Source: Hyperoplus lanceolatus
Lineage: Eukaryota; Chordata; Actinopteri; Uranoscopiformes; Ammodytidae
Reading direction: 5' to 3'
Length of the DNA: 64,000 nt
Assembly (NCBI GenBank): GCA_026929865.2
Contig: CM049413.1
Span: forward strand, 10,796,001-10,860,000
The translations under genes and the position numbers were made by a program. The notes under the pieces are model-generated. The model had not been told where the DNA came from. It saw only the letters and a list, made by a program, of their open reading frames with translations, and did not search any database. Shown here piece by piece: positions 16,888 to 27,244 of the stretch (position 1 is its first letter; each line of letters begins with the position of its first letter).

Positions 16888-17958
16888 TACAGTTTTTTTT
16901 ATTGCTAACCCACAGTGGGCACAACTGTAGCTCAATGTGCAAAACTACAGTCTGCACTACCAACATTCACTGGAGCTGAACAGTTCTCATCACCTGCAAA
17001 ATAGGCTCAGTGCAGCAAACACTATGAACCAGCCTCATTGAGATAACACATATTGTCACTCAGAACATACTCAGAGTAAAAACACTAGTATCAAACCCCA
17101 ATACTCAAATTACAAACTTTTAATCTTTACAGTTTGAATAATTTGAGTTACTTCACACAAATTACGTAATATTTTCTTTGAGGAAAGACTGACATTATTT
17201 CACATGAAATTGCTGTTATGCATAGCTGTTATGTTTACGTATAAACAAAAATAAATGGAAATCAGAAGTTTGCTTCGATAGATACATGTTTTATATTTTT
17301 TTGAAAACATGCAATATTTATCCGTGTAAATATTTTATAATTGTAATACAGAAATCAATTCCTGTTGTTATTTACTATAAGGATGCAACTGTAAGCTGTT
17401 TGTTGGCTGGAAAATCTCTATTACAGATACTTTAGATCTTTGCAGATTGGGTTGCACTCTCAACCCTGTTTCAATGAGATACCATGATTCACAACAGGGT
17501 CTATCACTGTAGCCCTTACTGTATTTCATCAAAAATTACAGCTCAATGTCTTCTAGGTCTTCCTCCACACATCCACACTCTCACTGCCACACTTTTTAGC
17601 CTTCCCTATACTGTATATACAGTATGTTCACTAAAAAGTGCAAAACAAGACACCTTCTGTTTCAGTTGAAATTGTAATCCGCAGTGTTTGAAATGCACTA
17701 GTCTGAAATCCATTCTGTTTTGAATGTGTGGTTTACAGTGTTTTAGCATTTGAACAAAGAGCAAGAAATCCACAGTGTTGTGCAGGCTGTGGTTAAGCCA
17801 TGAGATAAGTGTGTAGAGTTTTGAAAATTGTGTTTAAGCAATGAAAAACGAGCTACAATTTGGTCCGAATGAACCGCTGCGGTGCATACTGTTGTTAGAG
17901 TTTTGCACATGTCGCTGCAGTTGTGCCCACTGTGGTTTAGCAATCGAAAAAAACTGTA
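16888..17958. mobile_element. TA-flanked DNA transposon with about 57-bp inverted ends
   Basis: After a TA at 16888-16889, the left end starts cagttttttttattgctaa and continues through ccacagtgggcacaactg to gtgcaaaact. The right end, read in reverse complement from the TA at 17957-17958, matches over about 57 bp with a handful of differences. TA flanks and a CAGTTTTT terminus fit the IS630/Tc1/mariner group. No transposase frame remains in the 1067-bp body, so it is non-autonomous. Its ends resemble those of the 18231-21620 element. Confidence 0.65.
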
Positions 17959-18069
17959 AAAGGCCTTCTCGTATTGACTTTGCATTGGCTCTAGAACACC
18001 TTCATCCCCCCTAATACCCCTAGAAAACCCTATGTTTCACTGCCCTGGCCTGGTTTAAATTCACCAACT

Positions 18070-18139
18070 TTTTTTTGGGAGGGGGGGAGGGGAGGGCTTA
18101 AACAAGTTCTTAGTTCGCTTATGCCTCAGGCTGGGCCTG
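18070..18139. mobile_element. Fragment of an hAT-type element end
   Basis: The string ttcgcttatgcctcaggctg followed by ggcctg matches, with a few changes, the end seen at 34955-34987 (tttcgcttatgcctcgggcc). In both places a G-rich stretch precedes it. It therefore looks like a short remnant of the same family. No partner end was found. Confidence 0.4.
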
Positions 18140-18715
18140 GTGCCTTTAATTTATTTTTAATTCAGAAGCTGGACAAGGCCTTTGTTATTTTCACCAGACA
18201 CGTCAAGCCACCATGTTTATCACAAGTGCTTACAGTTTTTGCCGAATGCTTACACACGTTGCAGACTTTGGCCCACTGTGTCAAAACTTAACACACAGGC
18301 CGAATAGGACAAAGCACATGGAGATAAACTTTTACGGCAAAATTAAACTCTTGAAACAAAACCTAACAATCCCATTTCAAAACTGTTTTTAGCATCAAAA
18401 CAATACACACATGCACTTTTGAATTATTCTTTCCTAGCAGCAACAACACACAGATGCTATATGCAAAACACAGCTGTATTCAGTACTTTGGATGGTTTTT
18501 GACTTTAAAAGTCTCATACAGATATTTTTTGTGAAAGATTGATCCACTACAGTTGATCTAGACACATGAAAACAAAATGTAAACGCTTCAGATTTTTTAT
18601 TTTATTTTGCCATTTCAGGTTTTTGCAAAAGTAAAAAATAAATGGTACAACTAGAATGTTCTACAAAACATAGTGTTCTAGGCCTAGGGGAATGATTGGA
18701 AGACATTTAGGCTAT

Positions 18716-18826
18716 GGATCTTGTCTCCTGTTGGCATCTGGCCACATCACCTCATCCACGTCACAGGCAATGTCCTCCCTTGCCAAGCAACGGGGGAAAT
18801 ATCGCCTTCTGTGCCGTATCCAACCT
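18716..18826 (-). pseudogene. IS630/Tc1-like (DDE_3) transposase C-terminal remnant, copy 1
   Basis: The minus strand reads GWIRHRRRYFPRCLARED, then IACDVDEVMWPDANRRQD, in one frame. This is the C-terminal signature I recognise from fish IS630/Tc1-related DDE transposases, where a helix ending in FPRCLAR is followed by CDVDE-xxWPD. Upstream sequence, including the catalytic core, is not recognisable, so this is a relic. Its placement next to a TA-flanked CAGTTTTTG terminus agrees with the family. The attribution comes from remembered family patterns and should be confirmed by a profile search. Confidence 0.55.
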
Positions 18827-19024
18827 TTTGCAGAATTTTTTGGAAAGATTGATCCACTATATTTTCAATTAGAAAAGAAAACAAGTTTATATCGCAATTT
18901 CATGGTTTTGGCCAACAAAAGAAAAAAACACAATAAATAGGTAGGATCGCAGTTCAACAAGCAATTCAGTGTGTCACTATGAACTCTGAAACAATTACAG
19001 TACGAAAAAAGAAGTGTTGTAAGG

Positions 19025-19140
19025 AATGGGGTGAGTGGATTATGAATCCTTTGGATACCGCCTCCCGTTTGCGTCCGGCCACATCGCCTCATCGACATCA
19101 CATGCAATGTCATCCTTTGAGAAGTAACAGCAAAAATATT
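19025..19140 (-). pseudogene. IS630/Tc1-like (DDE_3) transposase C-terminal remnant, copy 2
   Basis: The minus strand reads DDIACDVDEAMWPDANGRR, paralogous to the remnant about 300 bp to the left. The preceding residues (YFCCYFSK) are a degraded form of YFPRCLAR. The flanking 'gattgatccacta' string also occurs near both copies (about 18538 and 18847), so the two are diverged halves of a local tandem duplication. Confidence 0.5.
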
Positions 19141-19159
19141 CCTGATATCCAGTCTTTAT

Positions 19160-19881
19160 ACAGCAGTTGGTTCTGAGCGAGTGATCTGATTGGACGAGAG
19201 ACCTTCTGAGCGTTCTGAAGGAGTGCTGATATTAGCGAACAACATCACTCAGACTGTTCACCAAACTGTAGACCAAATGTCAAAATCACTCCGCGGCTCA
19301 CTGATGAGCCGGAGCTTCACTTGTGTGTTATCTGTGTGTGTGTGACTCCGGTTGACTGTGGCGAGTCTCTCCCCTGTGAGAGGGCATCGCTGCCACACAC
19401 AGACACAGACAGAGACAGTGTGCGGTAGTCGCTCACACTCACGTTACTGAAGACAGCAATAGTGTGTGGAGATAAACTCAGGCTGCTGAATAATACGAGC
19501 GCTGCATAGCTTTAGCCTAGCCTAGCTTTCCCACCTCATTGCATAACGTTACTTCCCCCGGGCCGAAATACACTCATAAACTCTGGGAAATGAAGCGTGG
19601 GGGTTTGGATTGGGCAGCGGACCTTATTACCAACTAGATTAAGATCCGCCGTTCCGTTTCTTTGGTGATTTTTACGGGACATCGGGCCGCCGTGGTTAAT
19701 GTTACCAGAGTAAACAAAACAAGACGAGCTCACTCGCGTAAAGTTGTTGCATAGCAACGCGCTCCGCTCTGACTGCTGTTGTCGAACTATTTGTGTTGGC
19801 GGAAGCAAATACATTCTTAAATGATTAAAGATCACATTTTAAAGTTAACTTGTGAATTTCAGTTGTAAAACTGCTGTATAA
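19160..19881. other. Unassigned, CpG-containing segment
   Basis: This sequence has noticeably more CpG than its surroundings, for example ctccgcggctc near 19289 and cgggccgccgtgg near 19682. It contains a tgagccggag-type hairpin near 19303. No frame with recognisable motifs was found. It may be the 5' or promoter part of the surrounding element. Confidence 0.3.
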
Positions 19882-20034
19882 AAGCAATAGCACACTCGAG
19901 GTCGCATGTTGTCGCTCTATATCAGCACTGCTGTGTTTCTCTCCGGCACTCGGCCTGCGGCCTCGTGCCTACGACCGAATCACAGCAGTGCTGATATAGA
20001 GCGACAACATGCTCCCTCTCGTGTGCTATTGCTT
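19882..20034. repeat. 153-bp hairpin element
   Basis: The left arm (19882-19935: aagcaatagcacac... to ...atcagcactgctgtg) pairs with the right arm (19981-20034: cacagcagtgctgat... to ...gtgtgctattgctt). Pairing covers about 54 bases with a few mismatches around the tcgaggtcgcat portion. The 45-base loop is C/G-rich and itself holds ggcctgcggcc. Such a structure fits a small foldback mobile element. No TSD was identified. Confidence 0.65.
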
Positions 20035-20501
20035 AAAAATGTCCTAATTATGGAGCTATTGTGTTGTTGGGCTGGAATCTCAGACCAGCCTCCTATATTG
20101 TTAGGCAATGATCTATAACATGGTCCACCATAGTGACCATGTCTCCGTCTGTTGCCTTCTTTGTCCTCGTCCTCCTGCCGCTCTCTCTTGTCCTCTTCCC
20201 CTGACTCTTACTGTCTCACAAAGGAGCTGAGCTTACCTGAAGTCTATTTGTAATGCTAAGGCTCACACTGATTGGTATTATATTAGCTTTATTTTTTTAT
20301 TTTTCATGTGTGAGTCTGTTTTTTTTCCAATTTTAGTTGTGTTTTGCATTTTAAATAGATGTGTTTTCCCAAGGATTGCAGGTGATTTCATTTTTGACCA
20401 ATGTGTCTTATGTAAAACACTGTGTGTAATGTTTTGCAAGAAGTGTGTTGCAGAATTTCAAACACAGTGCAAAGCACTTATTGGTTTGTAGGGTTGGTGC
20501 T
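20035..20501. other. Unassigned sequence inside the putative 3.4-kb element
   Basis: Contains phrases such as 'gtgttttgcattttaaa' and 'ttgcagaatttcaaacacag' that are similar in flavour to the interior of the 16888-17958 element, consistent with shared ancestry. No coding frame was recognised. Confidence 0.35.
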
Positions 20502-21529
20502 GGTAACACTTTACACAGGTACACAAAATTGTAGTAGCTACTACATACCTACTACATAGTTTTTTTTTTTTTGCGCTACCTATGTGTTAGGTAGCACAAA
20601 AAAAACCCCTATGTGTTACCTACTACATAATTTTTTTTTTTGTGCTACCTATGTGTTAGGTAGCACAAAAAAACCTATGTGTTAGGTAGCACATAGGGGT
20701 TTTTTTTGTGCTACCTATGTGTTAGGTAGCACAAAAAAAAACCCTATGTGTTACCTACTACATAGTTTTTTTTTTGCGTTACCTATGTGTTAGGTAGCAC
20801 AAAAAAAACCCCTATGTGTTAGGTAGCACATAGGGGTTTTTTTTTGCTACCTATGTGTTAGTTAGCACAAAAAAAAAACCTATGTGTTACCTACTACATA
20901 GTTTTTTTTTTGTGCTACCTATGTGTTAGGTAGCACAAAAAAAACCCCTATGTGTTACCTACTACATAGTTTTTTTTTTGCGCTACCTATGTGTTAGGTA
21001 GCACGAAAAAACCCTATGTGTTAGGTAGCACATAGGGTTTTTTTGTGCTACCTATGTGTTAGTTAGCACATAGGGTTTTTTTGTGCTACCTAACACATAG
21101 GTAGCGAAAAAAAAACTATGTAGTAGGTAACACATAGGGGTTTTTTTTTGTGCTAACTAACACATAGGTAGCACAAAAAAAAAACCCTATGTGCTACCTA
21201 ACACATAGGTTTTTTTTTGTGCTACCTAACACATAGGTAGCGCAAAAAAAAACTATGTAGTAGGTAACACATAGGGTTTTTTTTTTGTGCTACCTAACAC
21301 ATAGGTAGCACAAAAAAACCCTATGTGCTACCTAACACATACGTTTTTTTTTTTGTGCTACCTAACACATAGGTAGCGCAAAAAAAAAAACTATGTAGTA
21401 GGTAACACATAGGGTTTTTTTTTGTGCTACCTAACACATAGGTAGCGCAAAAAAAAAAAAACTATGTAGTAGGTATGTAGTAGCTACTACAATTTTGTGT
21501 ACCTTATTGTAAAGTGTTACCTTGGTGCT
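20494..21529. mobile_element. hAT-type mirror foldback with 8-bp TSD
   Basis: The 1020-bp body (20502-21521) is flanked by an exact 8-bp duplication, ttggtgct (20494-20501 and 21522-21529), the TSD length of hAT transposons. The ends are inverted: ggtaacactttacacaggta at the left and its near reverse complement at the right, extending through acacaaaattgtagtagcta. The whole interior consists of hairpin units (gctacctaTGTGTtaggtagc) separated by A or T runs of 7-13 bases. Units with tacctactacata occur at 20546, 20617, 20752, 20888 and 20956. The opposite orientation, tatgtagtaggta, occurs near 21117, 21254, 21392 and 21463. It has no coding capacity and would depend on a transposase supplied elsewhere. 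Confidence 0.8.
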
Positions 21530-21621
21530 TGTGTTTAGGGCATGGTCACCAAAGTTAGAGGTTGTGATGCTTTGGGCATAGCAACCACTATTAGTGTTTA
21601 AGCATTAGGCAAAAACTGTAA

Positions 21622-23378
21622 TAGGAAGAAGAATCGTGTGAATCTTTAGTCATTTTTCAAAAGTTAACTTCGCTGTTCCAGGAAACTTTCCTGTTAATTC
21701 ACCTCGTCACCAAGTTTTATTTTTATATTATTTGTTTGCCGGTTAGCTTAGCAACTGGATTTTAAATAATGTCCCAGCAGTTATTTTTAATGGACACCAG
21801 ATGATATCTCTCAAGAGTCAAATTTCCAATTGATGAATCTTTTGTGTCCACTAGAATATCCAAGCAGCTCTGTTCATAGAAAAATCTATCGCCAGATAGG
21901 AAGTGGTGCACTGAAAATTGAATAAGTGAATTCAGTGCTCTTGCCGCTCAAAAAGATGGTTCAAACTACTTTCAGGCTGACAGGGGGATGACGCTCTTCC
22001 ATTCTGCATGAGTCACAAATTAGAATGGATGGAATACAAATGGTAAATGTAAGTTATATTTCATTATTGTTCTAGAAGTTTATTATATAATAAAAATGAA
22101 TCAGAGGGCTGAAACCTAACCAAACTTTCAGGCAGGGAGCTATTTTCATTCAAAAGCTGCTGCAGGTTGGTGCAACCAGCTCAGCCCGAAACAAGAAGGC
22201 AATAGTTAGCAACTACTGTAAACAGTATGGCTGCTGAAGAGACATATACTTCCATCACAAGAATAAATATCCTATCAAACTTAAGTTCATGCATGTTTGT
22301 TGGATGTCCAAAGACTTTAGTCTACTAACACATTCTCCATAAAAGCTTCAAACGGTGATGCTGTGAACTTGTCAGTCCCTTCAAATGCAAGCCCTACATA
22401 GAGCACTTCTAAAGTTGTCATGGTGATAACAGAAGAAAAAAAAAAGATCAATAGCATTTGCATTCGAACATGTGAATGTTCCATGTGGATGAAAGGCTTG
22501 GAGGAGGCTCTTATGAATGAATCACCAGGAAGCTCCTGTTCTGCTCTGGGTTGGAAATGCTTCTGCCAGAGCGCATTGTGATGTCATCATCTCCAGGAGA
22601 ATCCATGGCAAACTACAGAAGGTCATCTTCCCCGCCCACAGCCCCTCTTTCCCACGCATCAAGTGGTGCTCCAGACTACTTCTGCTCCTCTATGTAGATC
22701 AGAACATAATGGCCTGACTCTATGCCCCCCCCCCCCATCATGACAACAATAATATCAGCCTTTCTTAGGTTTTCCGTTTTTTCTCTCCATCGCATTCAAC
22801 TTCCACAAATGAATAAAAAAAAAAAAGCCAGAAAGGTGATAGGTGTGTTGTGATCCAGAACTTTAATAATATGTACAGTATATGGTGCAAAGTAGGCTTT
22901 TCCTGTGTTCCCGGTGTGTGCCACTTCATCCCATCGCCTGCCCTCTTTCCCACTCTCCTCCGTCTATAGTGCTCGCTTCAACACAGCAAAACCTTTCCTC
23001 ACACTGCATTGTGGGAAATGTATGAAGGAAACCCACACATGACCCCAGATATATAGATAGCGCATGTCCATGACGAATCGCACAAACCTAAAGCAACCTC
23101 ATGTATGAAAAAAGTATGAAAGTAGGAGGGTGAGAGTGGGGAATAAAATAGATGTATCACACTGGAATTGATAAGGATTTCTGTGAGCCGGATATCTCTT
23201 TGTATGGGTGAGTCTCCTACACACATTCTGCTTTTGGAAATAAGAATGACTCGCATTTGTCTGTGTGTGGGTAAGGGATTCCTAAGTGACCATTGTAAGT
23301 ATTTGGATTACATAAATCACCAACTCCCTTACATGAGGTTTGGAGAAAATCAAATAAGCTGGGTATTTTATGTAAATG
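21622..23378. other. No gene recognised
   Basis: Unassigned AT-rich sequence. A run of thirteen C lies near 22723-22736. No coding frame with motifs was seen. Confidence 0.4.
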
Positions 23379-23598
23379 ACCCGCTGACCTTGGGGCGCCC
23401 TTAGCTCAGTTGGTAGGGTGTCCCTCCCATGGGCCTCGGCCAGCAGCGGACCCGGGTTCGATTCCGGCCCGCGGTCATTCTCTGCATGTCACTCCCCTCT
23501 CTGCCCCATTTCAACTCTGTCTCTAGACTACACTATCAATAAAGCATAAAAAATGCCAAAAAAGTATCTTTAAAAAAAAAAAAATTACCCGCTGACCT
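23379..23598 (+). mobile_element. tRNA-derived SINE with TSD
   Basis: The body (23391-23586) starts with a tRNA-like head. The A box is ttagctcagttggtagggtg (23401-23420) and the B box gggttcgattcc (23454-23465); together these form the internal RNA polymerase III promoter. A tRNA-unrelated region follows (tctgcatgtcactcccctc), then an aataaag motif and an A-rich tail. The duplication acccgctgacct stands at 23379-23390 and 23587-23598. A second copy of the same family lies on the other strand at 29203-29365. Confidence 0.9.
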
Positions 23599-23865
23599 GC
23601 AGCAAGTAGGATGTCGGGATGAATCGTCCACATGGGTGATTCTACGGCATTGGTTGTTTCCAGGGAAAATACATTTTGCCCCATTGAGAAAACTCTTCTC
23701 ATTTACTTTAAAGAATTTAAAGCAAGACCCTGCAGGCAAAAAAGGTTTTTTCAAGCACCGGTTTAATTTTTTAGATTTTTGGCTATCTGCCTTCCATAAT
23801 ACATTGTCTTTCATACAACTATGAATAAAAGCAATCCTGCAGAGTAATGTGAAGTTATGACATAT

Positions 23866-24485
23866 GACAGCATTTTAGCGAATATTGGCCGGCATTGCGT
23901 CATAGTTATTCGAAATAAATCAAAACTTTTTTTGGTGTATCTTCATTGTCTGATTAGTGTCCCTAGAGTTTTCATTTTGCTAAATATGTTCCTGCTAGGA
24001 GCAAAAAATGTTTGAACATTGTGATGATTTGAGAGTCAGAAATTCACATATTTCAAATTAAAAGACTTCCTGTTGATTTTGGGGCAGGGCTTCAAGAGGC
24101 TTTTTTGTGGGGCCTGCAAAGATACATTTGGGGTTTAAATTTTGTGCAGCTAGGTATAACACAGCCTGAGTTATGATGGATTAAAGTTTCATGAGGTCCG
24201 TATTTTGTGATGTTTACGTCAACTTTGACCCCAAAAATAACTTGACGTGATAACTTCCTGATCTTTTCACAATTCAAAATCGGGCAAGCGTCTTCAGTAT
24301 TTAAGAAGTGGTTTGACGTTCCTGGCGTAATACCTCTAGGAGCAACACATTTTCAAGTTATGCATGACGGGAAGGGGGTGAAAAGTGCCAAAAATGACTA
24401 AGAAGACGAAAAAGAATAGGGAATAATAATCATACCGATTACAATAGGGCTTTCGCACATTTCTGTGCTCGGGCCCTAATAAAAT
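23866..24485. repeat. Probable dispersed repeat ending in gggcttt...tcgggcccta
   Basis: The segment ends in a short hairpin-like tail, gggctttcgcac-atttct-gtgctcgggccct (about 24448-24478), after an A-rich run. I associate this ending with high-copy fish repeats. Neither a left end nor a TSD could be placed, and no coding frame was found. The family is unassigned. Confidence 0.35.
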
Positions 24486-24486
24486 A

Positions 24487-25146
24487 CATTTTGAAAATAC
24501 AGTAGCCAGGACCAGGTGGATGGTACCAGCAGGGCGGTTCTGAAGCTGCAAACAAAATGATATGTTGCTTCATTTGGAAAGCCAGGAGATAAAATCCATG
24601 CCATTTTTTATTTTATATAGCACTTCTCCTATAATAAATGTCATTAATTACATTGCTAAAATCAATGTTGACAACCTTTAAAAGAACCAAAAGCAGACTA
24701 CTCAAGAGCAATGTCAGAAATCCACTTCTGTTGGAAAAGTGGATCGTGATTCCAATTGGGAAATAAACAACACTCTTACAAGAGCAGTATGTGAGCATCA
24801 CAAAAAAAAGATGTCACGAACTTGGGAGACATTAGATTCTCAGGTTTCAAGTTAGTACAGGTTTGATATCAGTACCACGAACTGTAATTAAGCACAAAGG
24901 CAAAATCATTACAGGTAATCGTGTCATAAAGCTGAGGCAGCCCACACAAAGTCCTATATTTACTTATACATCCTATCTGCCTGGAAAATAAAAGGTATAA
25001 TTATTGGTTTTGGGTCTATTTGGTACATCAATTACTCTGTACACCTGAATATTCTCAGAAAAAGTTCTGATTCAGTCTTATTGTAGAAGTGTAATTTTTT
25101 AAGAGGTCTGTTTATCAGGCACATCTTCTAAAAGTACTTCATATTT
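24487..25146. other. No gene recognised
   Basis: Unassigned AT-rich sequence between the repeat tail and the solo LTR. Confidence 0.4.
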
Positions 25147-25743
25147 TTCTGTGTTACGTCCCCTAAATGGTCTAGAGGTAAGGGGAGTAACATATACCAG
25201 ATCAAAAATAGAGGAGTCGGGTGTTCAAAAGTAAAGGTGTTTATTGCCCTATAGCTTCGGGGAGACCCATTGGCCAATACAACAAACAAAAAGGTTCCCT
25301 GTCTTTAAACAAAAAGGTTCTTTCTAAAGGTAAATGAAAATACAGGTGCTGATCCTCCCTAGCCACAATCAAAACAGGAGAAAAGGGGGGATAAACAAAA
25401 GGGCAGGCCTCCCCTACACGGCTTCCTGGCTCACCACAGAATTAGGATACGACAGGACAGAACTGCTAAGCAGTTGATAGCGGTAGTACAACCAGGTGGC
25501 AGACAACAGCAGACAGCGATCAGTGGAGAGCAGCACATGGAACTGGTAGCAGAGCCAAGAGCAGAGAGAAGAGAGCAACTGCCATGCAGCTCCTCTTTTA
25601 AGCATGCAGCCCCTTGATTACTTCTCCAGGTGTGCCTCGTTTAGGAGCAGCAGAGGTAGTGGAGCTGAGGAGGGTGGAGCCGAGGATCTGGAGGCAGCAT
25701 ATACAAGAGTCCATTAGAAAATACATGCAAATGTAACATTCTG
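25147..25743 (-). mobile_element. Solo LTR with 5-bp TSD
   Basis: The 587-bp body (25152-25738) has TGTTAC...GTAACA inverted ends and a perfect 5-bp duplication, ttctg (25147-25151 and 25739-25743). Read on the minus strand it has the expected order: a TTAAAA box (gcttaaaagagg), a transcribed region, and an AATAAA signal (complement of tttattgccc near 25240) before the ggggacgtaaca end. No internal retroelement sequence adjoins it, so it arose by recombination between two LTRs. The 5-bp TSD suits Ty3/Gypsy elements, though some endogenous retroviruses overlap in TSD length. Confidence 0.8.
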
Positions 25744-26107
25744 CTACTTGCCAAACAAAATTAATCCAACCACTGATCGCCATGATCCCTGCAAATATGA
25801 TTGCCTCTTCTCTAACGGTACAGTTGGTGAAATCAACTCTCTTTAACCCTTAACAACAAGAGACAGTGAAAATATGGGCAGACAGCTGTGGAAGAAGCCA
25901 AAAGGATTATACAGATTATATTGCTAAACTGAGTCCAGCTGGTTCTTCTCCCAGTAAAAACAACTGAACCAAAACTAAGTCTCTCCAGCATTGGCCTTTA
26001 AATATCGGCTTCAGTTTGTGTCCGTATGGAGGCGTGCACGGGTGTGGGTGTGCAGGTGGATCCCTGCATCAGCTACCTTTTAGTCTGTAATTTTCCCTTT
26101 ATTAAAG
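25744..26107. other. No gene recognised
   Basis: Unassigned sequence. Confidence 0.4.
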
Positions 26108-26492
26108 GGGGGCGGCTAGCCTGGTGCTACCAGACCATCGTACTTCATTTCATTTGTACAGAAGGTCTGGCAGTGCTGTAATTGGCAAACGTTCACTCAT
26201 GGAGGCGGGTGTCTGTTAAAGTTTAAAACTATTGGATCTGCCCAGTGCCATTAGCCAAACAATCGCATAACGTTTGGTCGTCACGTCTGTCATGAGCCGG
26301 CTTCTGGCAACTGAAACTGGAGCGCGACTTCGACGTCATCGTTCTCAGCCACTCGCTCTGTTCGCTGATTGGACCGGCTGTCGAATCTCCGGCAAAACTG
26401 GGAAATGGGCTGTACACCCAGACTGACTACTGAAGGGAAAATAAAATTTGGCCGGAAGTAGGCGGGCGGGCGGAGCCAGGCTAGGGGGCGGC
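26108..26492. mobile_element. TAGCCTGG-ended non-autonomous element, copy A (9-bp TSD)
   Basis: The body (26117-26483, 367 bp) begins tagcctgg and ends ccaggcta. A 9-bp duplication, gggggcggc, flanks it on both sides. The interior has cggctcatgac-type and accatcgtacttcatttcat segments that reappear in reverse order at 33301-33905. A 9-bp TSD is unusual for hAT (8) and points toward Mutator-like or another superfamily. It has no coding frame. Confidence 0.75.
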
Positions 26493-26584
26493 ATGACTGA
26501 AGAAAAACAAATGGACCACGTTTTAGTGTTAGACCCTTGCAAATTCATCTGAACATAACTAAGGGGAAAAGCTAACCTGGCTCT

Positions 26585-27240
26585 AAATTTCTTCTTTTTA
26601 TTTTATTTATTTATTTTTATTTAACTTTTATTTATCCTCGAGAGACCAATTGAGGGGTGACCCTCATTTACAATGACGTCGAGATCAAACAAATTCAAAG
26701 GAAGAACAACAATACATAAACAATATTCAATGCAAATACATCAAATACACAACAACAGGTGAAGAGAAAAACAATTGAAACATTTACACAGTGGTGAAGA
26801 GTGGCAGCAATTAAAATGAAATGGGTGAAAGTACAACATAGCCTAATTAAAACAGTTACAGGTAGAGTTTGGCAGATTTAAGATAGTTTGTTTAAATTGG
26901 TTAAAGGATATGAAGTTATTTAGTTTAATTTGTTGCTGTAAGTTGTTCCAGGAGTCAGGGGCACTGAAGCTAAAAGCTGTCTTTCCCAGCTCAGACCGGG
27001 CTTGTGGGACATAAAGCATAAGCATGTCAGTGGAGCGGGTCTATAAAGCCCATTTGAAATGTGCAGCATTTCTGTTAAATAACGAGGAAGCTTCCCGGTC
27101 AAGGCTTTGCAAATAAAAATGTGCCAATGTGCGTCACGTCTCTTTTTAAGGGAGGACCACTCAACCTTTTCATATAAAAGACAATGGTGTGTGTCATAAG
27201 CATCTCCTGTGATGAACCTTAAAGCAGAGTGAAAAACAGA
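26585..27240 (-). pseudogene. LINE 3' end: reverse transcriptase C-terminus (L2/CR1-like group)
   Basis: Read on the minus strand, the sequence has LKKRRDAHWHIFICKALTGK, then LPRYLTEMLHISNG. After a frameshift it continues YVPQARSELGKTAFSFSAPD and SWNNLQQQIK, ending near 26843. This is the C-terminal tail of a non-LTR reverse transcriptase in which 'LG..AF...AP..WN.L' is conserved. A 3' UTR follows with 'aatgagggtcacccctcaat' and an A/T-rich tail (ttttatttatttattt on the plus strand). The copy is 5'-truncated and frameshifted. I place it in the L2/CR1/Rex1 neighbourhood without naming a family. Confidence 0.6.
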
Positions 27241-27244
27241 GTCC

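Larger units (their letters stand above)
18231..21620. mobile_element. Putative 3.4-kb IS630/Tc1-like element, decayed and hosting a foldback
   Basis: The left end ttacagtttttgccgaatgc plus ttacacac (18230-18257) matches the right end read in reverse complement (21594-21621) at about 26 of 28 bases, and both ends abut TA. Inside the left end lie two minus-strand remnants of a transposase C-terminus, placed as expected for the 3' end of a gene reading toward that end. The body also holds a hairpin element (19882-20034) and the mirror foldback (20502-21521). An alternative is that the two ends belong to different related copies. The pairing rests on these termini alone. Confidence 0.45.

Noticed and set aside
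20520..21480. CRISPR-like array of regularly spaced palindromic repeats
   Set aside because: There are no unique spacers, the units switch orientation halfway, the ends are inverted with an 8-bp TSD, and the surroundings are vertebrate. A foldback transposon explains it.
23395..23470. A stand-alone tRNA gene
   Set aside because: The A and B boxes are followed by a SINE body and A-rich tail and are bounded by a TSD; a minus-strand sister copy exists.
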